The position numbers and the translations under genes are program-made. Under the pieces are notes generated by a model that saw nothing but the letters and a program-made list of their open reading frames with translations, was not told the origin of the DNA and did no database searches. 46,331 bases of DNA. It comes from UBA5342 sp965662645 (GTDB lineage Bacteria; Bacteroidota; Bacteroidia; Bacteroidales; UBA5342). How positions within the stretch are numbered: position 1 is the stretch's first letter; each line of letters opens with the position of its first letter. The DNA lies in NCBI GenBank assembly GCA_965662645.1, contig CBFIII010000026.1, forward strand, positions 1 to 46,331, in the 5' to 3' direction. This document shows positions 40,019 through 46,331 of the stretch, piece after piece.

Positions 40019-42980
40019 ACAATTCTGAAATTAAAGGAATCTGGCTGTCGCTTTTTCCCAAGTTAAACAATACATTAAGTGTTTCGTCCAATTCTTTCTT
40101 TTGAATATCAAACTGGCGTTGCAAAGGAATTCGTTTTCTGTCATTCCCTGTGTTTTTATCAATTTTCCCCTGAATATCAATTAATTCCTTTTGAAGATTT
40201 GCAATGTTGTTGTGCATTGCTTTTTCAGCTTGATTATCAAAGTCAATTGTTCTAATCGGTAATTTCTTCAATACTTTAGTTCCTCGGGCAATGTAACCTC
40301 CTCTAAACACTTCGCCAATTAATGCCGAAAACCATTCCAAATACTTAGAGTTTAAGAGTGCTTGAATGTAATATATAGAGTACGGAAAGTCATCGGGTAG
40401 AGTAATCATACAATATCCTGCCGTGCCACCTGACGAAATTAATGTTCCATAATAATCAATTGCGTATTTATTGCCCTGAGCCAAAACTCCAACAATAATT
40501 TTTGCAGGAACATCGCATTTGTCCAAACTTTGATGTCTTCCATATCGATACCATTCGTTGGCTGTTTCAGGTATTGGTTTTATGTCTCTTTGGGGATTAT
40601 CTAATTTATCTTTGTAATGGTTCAGGTAAGAGTATAAATTAGGATATGAAGATTTAAGTTTTTCGATTTTGACAAACTGAATTCCCTTTTTTGTTTTTAA
40701 ATAAGGGTAAATAACAAACGTGTTTGGACTAAAAGGTCGATATGTGTTTAAATTATCATTGCCAGTGGAAGTTTTGTAATACGGTCTTGTTAGTTTCTTT
40801 TCAATTTTCCAATCAGTACCATCTTTTGTGAAATAGACATATTTCCTATCTTCTTTGGTTTTTGAATGGATGTAAATGTTATTGGCACTTGTCTGAATGC
40901 CATTGTAAATATTGTCAGAACCTATTAAGTTTTCTAAAGCTTCTGATTGCTCGATAATGGAATTATAAACTGGCTTTAATAAACCAGGAACAAGCACCCA
41001 ATCATTTTCTTCTAATTCGTCAAATTTAACAGTATCAAAATGCTCTGCTTCAATTTTTCTTGTTTTCCATTTCTTTAAAGAGTCAACTTCCAAATATTTC
41101 AACTCTTCTTGTTCTTCATTTTTAAGAATCAACAAACAAGTGTATGTTGTTTTGTCGTGAAATACTTGATTAGCTCCAAATGAAATAATTTGCTCAACTG
41201 ATTTGTTGGAAGTGAGCAATTCCCTTAACTTTTTTCCTGCACCAACTTTTGTAAATTTACTTGGCACAATATAGCCGAAATGTCCGTTGGGTTTTAATAA
41301 TTCTAAACCTCTTTCAATGAATAAAAAGTACTTATCAAATTGTTTGTATGATGTTGTGTAATTTTTCTTGTATAAAGGTAATTCAGTAGGCGTAAATTGC
41401 TTCATATGTTCTGTTGCCATATACGGCGGATTTCCAACAATGACATCAAATTTTGTTTTGCCAAAATCAAATGGGTTTATTTCATTTTGATTTTTCTTTG
41501 ATGTTTTTGAGCTATCAATTAAGCTATTGCCAAATTGAATATTTTCAAGATTTGGTAGTGCTGGAACAGAGATGCTTGAATTGTCTTCATTTTCAAGCAT
41601 TTTAAGAAGAAGTCCAAATTTACAAGCTTGAACAGCATTGTAATCTTTATCAACTCCATAAATGCAATTTTCTAAGATTGTCTTCTTTGTTTCAAACGGT
41701 AGTTTGAATGTGTTTATTGATGTTTGAATAAGTTTATCAGAAGAATTTGCCAAATAGTAATCGACTAAAATGTCTTGCAATAATTGGTAGGTTTCCAACA
41801 AAAATGCACCTGAACCACAGGCAATATCGGCAATTTGTGAATTGAGAATTTCTTCATCTGTTTTTCTGTTACAGAATTTTACAACTGTTTGGCGTAAAAT
41901 ATCCTGAATAATAAATGTCGGTGTAGTTACAATATCTCGGTCAATATTCTCAGGCTTCTTTTTTAGGATAATCGTTCCGTCTTCAATGCTCAATTGTTCT
42001 CCAAGAAATATTTCATAGATATTTCCCAAGATGTCTGAAGAAAATACAGAAAAAGAATAAATGCTTTCAGGAAAATATAAATGCTGAATAATTATCCAAA
42101 ATGCAGAACTATTATTTGATATTATTTCATCTGTTAATGGATGATTGAAAAGTCCTGCATTGTATTTTTTGTCAGCCTCTTTAAACTTTTTTATTAAAGA
42201 ATTAAAATCATTTTTGTTCGCAAAATTTAATAGTGTTTTGTAGGTTTCTAAGTTTCTATCTTCGCAAACTCTTAAGAAGATAATGCTATTTATATATGAC
42301 TGAACTATATCGTTAAGTTCTTCAATTTCAATTTTTGGTTTGTGCGAGAATATTTCTTTTCCAAGGATAATTCTCCATTCATTAATTTGAGAAAGAAACA
42401 AACTATCCACACTTGATAATTTGAGTTGTTCCTCAATATCTTTCCACGTTTCATCAAATTCTCCGTTATAAACGACATCGTGACTTAGCTGTATTTTAAT
42501 ATCCTCAAAAGCTTTCTCGTATTCTGTGTAATGATATAAATTGATGCGAGATTTTGTAACAGTATCATCTTTTTCAACTTTTTGAGAGCAATCGTAGATT
42601 GCCAAATATTCAAAGTTTGATAAGACAGATATTTTCAATTTTGCTGTAAAACCATATCTACGAACCTGCTTTGCAGGTTCGTTATCACTCTCTATTTTTA
42701 CGTGAGGCTTTTTTGCTTCCAAAAAGAATTTTCGTTCAGAAAAAAGTCTAAAAGTGTAGTCTGGCTTTTTTGTATTTGCTGTCGCATCAGCTTTTAAACC
42801 TTCCTCGACCAAAACTTCTCTTTCGTTTGTTGGCTTTCCACGGTTATTCTTGATATCCCATCTAAGCAATTCAAAAAAAGGGTCTAAGAAATCTGTTCTG
42901 AGTTGTGTTTCATTATAATCTGCTTTCAGATAGGTTTCTCGATTTGAGTGATATTTATTTACAAGGTTTTTGATTGTCAT
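40005..42980 (-). CDS. Bifunctional restriction-modification enzyme, type IIG (Eco57I-like)
   Basis: A single 991-aa chain that should both cut and methylate DNA. The N-terminal PD-(D/E)xK nuclease shows KKPDYTFRLF...RKFFLEAKKP (Asp74, Glu88, Lys90). A helical connector follows to about residue 350. The methyltransferase domain has motif I QIADIACGSGAFLLE (about 383) and motif IV FDVIVGNPPYMATEH (about 510). The remaining 400 residues carry the target-recognition domain and a coiled coil (residues about 940-975). The gene starts 2 bp after the XRE regulator stop and overlaps the following methyltransferase by 14 bp. The recognition sequence cannot be read from the protein by eye. Confidence 0.92.
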   Translation of the reverse strand: MTIKNLVNKYHSNRETYLKADYNETQLRTDFLDPFFELLRWDIKNNRGKPTNEREVLVEEGLKADATANTKKPDYTFRLFSERKFFLEAKKPHVKIESDNEPAKQVRRYGFTAKLKISVLSNFEYLAIYDCSQKVEKDDTVTKSRINLYHYTEYEKAFEDIKIQLSHDVVYNGEFDETWKDIEEQLKLSSVDSLFLSQINEWRIILGKEIFSHKPKIEIEELNDIVQSYINSIIFLRVCEDRNLETYKTLLNFANKNDFNSLIKKFKEADKKYNAGLFNHPLTDEIISNNSSAFWIIIQHLYFPESIYSFSVFSSDILGNIYEIFLGEQLSIEDGTIILKKKPENIDRDIVTTPTFIIQDILRQTVVKFCNRKTDEEILNSQIADIACGSGAFLLETYQLLQDILVDYYLANSSDKLIQTSINTFKLPFETKKTILENCIYGVDKDYNAVQACKFGLLLKMLENEDNSSISVPALPNLENIQFGNSLIDSSKTSKKNQNEINPFDFGKTKFDVIVGNPPYMATEHMKQFTPTELPLYKKNYTTSYKQFDKYFLFIERGLELLKPNGHFGYIVPSKFTKVGAGKKLRELLTSNKSVEQIISFGANQVFHDKTTYTCLLILKNEEQEELKYLEVDSLKKWKTRKIEAEHFDTVKFDELEENDWVLVPGLLKPVYNSIIEQSEALENLIGSDNIYNGIQTSANNIYIHSKTKEDRKYVYFTKDGTDWKIEKKLTRPYYKTSTGNDNLNTYRPFSPNTFVIYPYLKTKKGIQFVKIEKLKSSYPNLYSYLNHYKDKLDNPQRDIKPIPETANEWYRYGRHQSLDKCDVPAKIIVGVLAQGNKYAIDYYGTLISSGGTAGYCMITLPDDFPYSIYYIQALLNSKYLEWFSALIGEVFRGGYIARGTKVLKKLPIRTIDFDNQAEKAMHNNIANLQKELIDIQGKIDKNTGNDRKRIPLQRQFDIQKKELDETLNVLFNLGKSDSQIPLISELYATN

Positions 42981-42982
42981 AG

Positions 42983-43318
42983 TTATTTCAGGTCAAGTGA
43001 ACCTTGTGTAAGATTCTTATTCTTTAAATATTGAATTTTTTCTTCTGCTACTTTCAAAATTTCTTCGGAATTCTCTTCCTCCAATATTTGATAAGCAACT
43101 TTGTCACTAAAAAAGATTAAACCTAATGTTTTTTCATCGACATTAAACAAGTTTGCAAGTTGTGGTAACATCTCTTTATTGGCAGTTCTTTCTCCTCTTT
43201 CAATTTTACTCAAAGTTGAAGGGTCTATATCCAAAACCGATGCTACCTTTCTAATTGGCAGTTTGTGTTCCTCTCTTAGATTTCTAATATGTTCTCCAAA
43301 TGATTCTCTTGTAGTCAT
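42983..43318 (-). CDS. XRE family controller of the RM operon
   Basis: A 111-aa helix-turn-helix protein (about residues 8-62, IRNLREEHKLPIRKVASVLD, then IDPSTLSKIERGERTANKEM), with a charged C-terminal extension of about 45 residues. Controller proteins of this type time restriction gene expression after entry into a new host. It is the first gene of the operon. A near-perfect palindrome overlaps its promoter 24 bp upstream, so autoregulation is likely. The extension is longer than that of classic C proteins (about 80 aa). Confidence 0.88.
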   Translation of the reverse strand: MTTRESFGEHIRNLREEHKLPIRKVASVLDIDPSTLSKIERGERTANKEMLPQLANLFNVDEKTLGLIFFSDKVAYQILEEENSEEILKVAEEKIQYLKNKNLTQGSLDLK

Positions 43319-43341
43319 TTCGTATCTTGATATTTATTTCA

Positions 43342-43363
43342 GGACAATTAATGTCCAAAAATA
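43342..43363 (-). promoter_or_regulatory. RM operon promoter (-7 TATTTTTG) and operator palindrome
   Basis: On the minus strand TATTTTTG at 43363-43356 fits the TAnnTTTG consensus. It runs into GGACATTAATTGTCC (43356-43342), a 15-bp palindrome with one mismatched pair. The palindrome covers the expected transcript start, a position suited to repression by the XRE protein. Confidence 0.7.
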
Positions 43364-43403
43364 CGCAAAATGTTCCGATGTGGTGCGAGCGTTGGGGAAA
43401 ATT

Positions 43404-43460
43404 TTGCTCTTTTGGTTTTTTGTAGGGTTGGGCTTGTGGGGGCGGACAAACCAAATGTGC
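43404..43460 (+). repeat. Boundary hairpin P2, upstream edge of the RM operon
   Basis: TTTGGTTT at 43411-43418 pairs with AAACCAAA at 43448-43455. The loop contains TGTAGGGTTGGGCTTGTGG. The flanks repeat the P1 words: GCGTTGG at 43389-43395, GCTCTTTTG before and CAAATGTG after. A further GCGTTGGC at 43504-43511 lies after GGGCAACAGA. Confidence 0.75.
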
Positions 43461-43586
43461 TAAATGTGCGGAGGGTTCCTTAATTAACCCTTAGGGCAAC
43501 AGAGCGTTGGCAAAACAAAATTATTTTAGTTTTGAATTTAATCATATCTTTTTCTTGTACTGTGACGTGTCTTTGTTTGGCTTATG

Positions 43587-43906
43587 CCCAACAATAATAT
43601 ACCCGCAATCTTGCGTATATATCTTATTTATCAGGAGGGGGCTTTATTGCGTTTATTGAAGAAATAGACAAGAAAGCTCTCATTATTGCTAAGTTTTTCC
43701 TCGTAAATTATTTCATTATCAAATGTATAAATAAGAAAGAAGAATACAAAATGTTTAGCATTAAAAGGGCAATGTTTCGTGTAAAAACGAGATTCTTCAA
43801 GTTTTGAGTGTTTTGTTGAATGGTTAAAATCATCTAAAAAGACTTGTTTGATAAAATTAAATTTTAATATGACAAAGAATGATAGGGTTTTAATGAGCCC
43901 AATTTA
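43587..43906 (+). repeat. 320-bp direct repeat, copy 1 (downstream of abiEii)
   Basis: It aligns over its whole length to 45939-46258 with scattered substitutions, by eye roughly 85-90% identical. Shared blocks include TTTATTGAAGAAATAGACAA, AGAAAGCTCTCATTATTGCT and AACGAGATTCTTCAAGTTTT. A frame of about 50 codons with the same stop is open in both copies, but it may just follow from similarity. A short AT-rich stretch of 86 bp without a recognised feature separates it from abiEii. Confidence 0.9.
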
Positions 43907-43992
43907 TTTGATGATTTTTAATCGCCCCATTTTTATGGGATACTAGTGTCTGTCAATAGTAAATTCATCATGAATATGTATTATTTTGTCGC

Positions 43993-44796
43993 TTATAATT
44001 CTAAATTCTTTAAGTGACGCATTACCTCTCTAACAACTTGATCAAAGTTCGGCAAATCTTGAATTTGATCTGCCATAGATGTTTTCCAGCGACCCTTATA
44101 TTGTGGCAATCGCTGTTCAAGTTTGTTATGAAAATCTTTTGGGTCAATTTCTTTGCTTTCACATTTTGCTCTGAATTCAATCGAGTAAAATGCAACATCC
44201 ATTTCATGAATCTCCAATAAGTACCAGATGTCGTAGAAATCTCTTGCTTGCATTCGCTGCATTACTGAACGCAATTTTTCGACTAAGACTTCTTCAAGTG
44301 GATAACAGAGTAATTTGTGTTCTTCTTGGTCTGAAAAACCCAAAAAAGTTCCTTGCATGATAGGTTCAAATTGTAATTGCTCAGTTCTGGAAATATCAAC
44401 TTTAACCCGCTTGTTAGCGCCTATTCCTCCAAGTGGGCCGACATAACTTATGTAGAAGTTGATGCCACCATCTTCATGTTTGTTATTGTCAATGATCTCA
44501 AGAGGTATATTGGCTTCATCTCTGATGTATTCAAATACTTCAGAGAACCATTCAAAGATTTGTTCATTCGAAATATCATTGTCGAGTAAGGTGAAATCAA
44601 GGTCTTCTGAAAAACGAAAATCCTCGAAATAGACTTTTTTCAAAACGGTACCACCTTTAAAAGTTATAGTTGTTGAAAGCTGCTCATGTTGAGCAATGCC
44701 TTGCAGCAGCCAAGAAAGGATATAGTCTTTCTCAATCTGTTGATCTCGCACACCAACTTCTCGTGCTTTGTTTTGTATTTCTCCCGGCTTGATCAT
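43993..44796 (-). CDS. AbiEii-type nucleotidyltransferase toxin
   Basis: The toxin half of an AbiE (type IV) toxin-antitoxin or abortive infection pair; family members (DUF1814) are nucleotidyltransferases. In the 267-aa product QIEKDYILSWLL (residues about 20-31) is followed by the nucleotidyltransferase core FKGGTVLKKVYFEDFRFSED with LDF after it (Gly48, Gly49, Ser63, Asp65, Asp67). A later block VEKLRSVMQRMQARDFYDIW carries the RDxYD motif. Its ATG overlaps the abiEi stop by 4 bp (ATGA), so translation is coupled. The length fits the short members of the family. Confidence 0.9.
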   Translation of the reverse strand: MIKPGEIQNKAREVGVRDQQIEKDYILSWLLQGIAQHEQLSTTITFKGGTVLKKVYFEDFRFSEDLDFTLLDNDISNEQIFEWFSEVFEYIRDEANIPLEIIDNNKHEDGGINFYISYVGPLGGIGANKRVKVDISRTEQLQFEPIMQGTFLGFSDQEEHKLLCYPLEEVLVEKLRSVMQRMQARDFYDIWYLLEIHEMDVAFYSIEFRAKCESKEIDPKDFHNKLEQRLPQYKGRWKTSMADQIQDLPNFDQVVREVMRHLKNLEL

Positions 44797-45614
44797 GTGT
44801 AGATGGCAGATTTAATGGTTTCTGTTTCTAAATTCTGTTGAATGCTCCATCGGCTTATCAACTTGCCCGATTTCGGTAGTTCAGTATCTAACAGAACATA
44901 AGAAGCTGTTTTCGCTTTCTGTAATTTCTTGGTGATGCCCGATTCTATTTCGAGTGTTTCAAGAAGGAATCCCAACCGTTTGATCACTGCTTGTGATTGA
45001 AAACGTTGAGTATATTCAAGGAGCTTGTCGAATTTTATTTTATCCTTTGACGTATAAATTGCCTTTGCAACTTCAACAATACCTCCCGCATAATCAGGTT
45101 TGAACAGACAATCGATAAATGTCTTTTCAAGATCCGAGCATTCAACTTTATTGAAACTATCAATCCATATTTTCTTAGATCCAAAAAAGTGATTCTCGTT
45201 ATGGTAAATAAATTGAAAAGATGTGTTCTTAATCTTTAGGGTTGATGGTCGCATCTGTTTTGCAACTACAATTTGTTCCTTTAAAGATGGTTGAGTTATC
45301 AGATTATGTATTTGTAAAGCAGAGTAATAGCCGATGTAATGCTTAGTTCCTTTTGTCAAATGCTCTGCGATTAAATGCCAGTCAGGCATAAAAGCTTCGG
45401 CCTCTTGCTCATAAGGTATGATGTAGTACAATCCTTTTTTTAAGCGCATCAGAAGCCCTCTTTTAACCATGTCGCTAAGAAGTTCTTTTAAAGCATTCTC
45501 ATTGGAATTAGGCAAAGCTGTCATAGCCTCAGAATAATTAAAACAATCCTTATTCATCTGATTGAAGAAAGTCAGAATCTTATTTGATTGTGTAGATATG
45601 AACTTATGTTTCAT
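44793..45614 (-). CDS. AbiEi-type antitoxin and transcriptional regulator
   Basis: AbiEi proteins neutralise AbiEii and repress their own promoter through an N-terminal winged helix. The preferred start is ATG 45614 (MKHKFISTQSNKILTFF), giving 273 aa. The frame is open for 22 more codons to 45680, but those codons consist of one operator repeat, so they are more likely untranslated. The wHTH is FNYSEAMTALPNSNENALKE, then LLSDMVKRGLLMRLKKGLYY. The C-terminal antitoxin domain follows. It is the first gene of the two-gene operon, and stop and start codons overlap with abiEii. Confidence 0.87.
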   Translation of the reverse strand: MKHKFISTQSNKILTFFNQMNKDCFNYSEAMTALPNSNENALKELLSDMVKRGLLMRLKKGLYYIIPYEQEAEAFMPDWHLIAEHLTKGTKHYIGYYSALQIHNLITQPSLKEQIVVAKQMRPSTLKIKNTSFQFIYHNENHFFGSKKIWIDSFNKVECSDLEKTFIDCLFKPDYAGGIVEVAKAIYTSKDKIKFDKLLEYTQRFQSQAVIKRLGFLLETLEIESGITKKLQKAKTASYVLLDTELPKSGKLISRWSIQQNLETETIKSAIYT

Positions 45615-45617
45615 AGT

Positions 45618-45730
45618 TTTTAAGTCAGCTTTAACCTGACTACAATGATACAAAAAATAATTTTCATATTTATCATTCATAGCAATAAGGTCAGCTTTAA
45701 CCTGACTAAATTGATATAAAACGTAATTTT
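45618..45730. promoter_or_regulatory. Two AbiEi operator repeats and the abiE promoter region
   Basis: A unit of about 47 bp occurs twice in direct orientation (45618-45664 and 45684-45730), 66 bp apart. Each carries GTCAGCTTTAACCTGAC, an inverted repeat with GTCAG/CTGAC arms (45624-45640 and 45690-45706), followed by a TGATA-A-rich word and TAATTTT. AbiEi regulators are known to bind paired inverted repeats in front of their gene. Confidence 0.8.
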
Positions 45731-45745
45731 TGTAAAGCGAAGGAG

Positions 45746-45809
45746 ATTTGGCTCATTTGCAAAGCTTAGGTTGTGGGTTGGCTTGTATGGCTTTGCAAAT
45801 GTGCCAAAT
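45746..45809 (+). repeat. Boundary hairpin P3, upstream edge of the abiE unit
   Basis: The strongest of the three: ATTTGGC-T-CATTTGCAAAGC pairs with GCTTTGCAAATG-T-GCCAAAT, 19 of 20 positions, with a 24-nt loop containing GGTTGTGGGTTGGCTTG. It carries GCTCATTTG and CAAATGTG like P1 and P2. The sequence between it and the repeat at 45939 shows no gene that I can support. Confidence 0.85.
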
Positions 45810-45938
45810 GCGGGTAGGCAGAGAAATTTAAAAAAATGCGGAGCGGGGGCGTTCAGCTTATTTAGTCCGTCAGTTTGATTTTGTCCTATTTCATTTCGGT
45901 TAGCATTCACAGTTCAGTTTTCTCTTTTTTGCATTACA

Positions 45939-46258
45939 CCCAACAATTATATCCCCGCAATCTTGAGTATATCTCTTATTTGTCAGCAGACAACTTTTTT
46001 TGCGTTTATTGAAGAAATAGACAAGAAAGCTCTCATTATTGCTAAGTATTTCTTCGTAAATTATTTCATTATTTTATGTATAAATAAGAAAGAAGAATGC
46101 AAAACGTTTAGCATTAAAAGGGCAATATTTCGTATAAAAACGAGATTCTTCAAGTTTTGAGTGTTTTATTTAATGGTTAAAAGCATCTAGAAGACTTGTT
46201 TAATAAAACTAAATTTCAATAAGACAAAGAACGATAGGACTTTAATGAGCCACATTTA
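45939..46258 (+). repeat. 320-bp direct repeat, copy 2 (upstream of abiEi)
   Basis: Same orientation as 43587-43906 and the same start (CCCAACAATTATA against CCCAACAATAATA) and end (AATGAGCC). With copy 1 it encloses a 2.03-kb segment with the abiE operon and hairpin P3. Confidence 0.9.
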
Positions 46259-46330
46259 TACCGATTATGAATTGAAATGCGCTTTATTTCGCTTCGCTTA
46301 TAAAACTCAATCAATTCTATATCGGCATAA
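46256..46330. repeat. Inverted repeat at the window end
   Basis: TTATACCGATTATGAATTG (46256-46274) pairs with CAATTCTATATCGGCATAA (46312-46330) at 15 of 19 positions. The 37-nt loop includes TTTCGCTTCGCTTATAAA. It overlaps the end of the 320-bp repeat by three bases. It may be a further dispersed hairpin or the edge of the next module. Confidence 0.6.
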
Positions 46331-46331
46331 T

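Noticed and set aside
45677..45910. Open frame of 77 codons upstream of abiEi
   Set aside because: It consists of hairpin P3, an operator repeat and other low-complexity sequence, and has no recognisable domain.

Overview
This 46.3-kb window is AT-rich chromosomal DNA from a Bacteroidota bacterium, most likely class Bacteroidia; the genus cannot be fixed by eye. The evidence is a TPP riboswitch in front of a TonB receptor/PnuT/thiamine pyrophosphokinase set, a glycine-lipid acyltransferase pair, a Gram-negative type division and cell-wall cluster with a DNPR-type (meso-DAP) MurE, and repeated promoter motifs of the Bacteroidota form TAnnTTTG instead of E. coli type -35/-10 boxes. One 231-bp run of N (2104-2334) is an assembly gap that removes the 3' ends of two convergent genes.

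Positions 1-35.5 kb are ordinary core genome. On the minus strand come valS (partial), ppnP (partial), rmuC, argC, an LTA-synthase-like sulfatase-fold membrane enzyme, a ketoacyl-ACP synthase III and argG. On the plus strand is a YtrA-type unit: ABC ATPase, permease, GntR repressor and a GIN-domain protein, with a promoter and an operator-like palindrome in front. The minus-strand dcw operon mraZ-rsmH-ftsL-ftsI-murE-mraY-murD-ftsW follows, with three MraZ boxes upstream. Divergent from it is the thiamine salvage region, then glsA/glsB-like acyltransferases, mutS (minus), a double-VOC protein (minus) and an AGCS sodium:amino-acid symporter. A dispersed repeat of about 85 bp with two palindromic parts recurs between these core genes (4.0, 5.1, 25.3, 26.2 and 32.2 kb, with a possible trace at 12.8 kb).

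Positions 35.5-46.3 kb form an accessory defence island. In order it holds an RloA/RloB (AbiL-like) ATPase plus effector pair whose rloB frame is broken at a short tetranucleotide repeat; a graveyard with the N-terminal stub of a DUF4143-type ATPase; an Eco57I-type restriction-modification operon (XRE controller, about 990-aa RM enzyme, about 535-aa methyltransferase) with an operator palindrome on its promoter; and an AbiEi/AbiEii toxin-antitoxin pair preceded by two copies of an operator-like inverted repeat. The modules are separated by shared non-coding repeats: a 320-bp direct repeat on both sides of AbiE, a family of three large hairpins with a similar loop that bracket the RM operon and the AbiE unit, and 60-130-bp direct repeats on both sides of RloAB. 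This suggests a locus where defence modules are gained and lost by recombination between repeats, or as cassettes.

The most notable observations are the possible ON/OFF frameshift in rloB, the hairpin-delimited defence modules, the 320-bp repeats around AbiE, and the dispersed core repeat. No rRNA, tRNA or CRISPR array was recognised.
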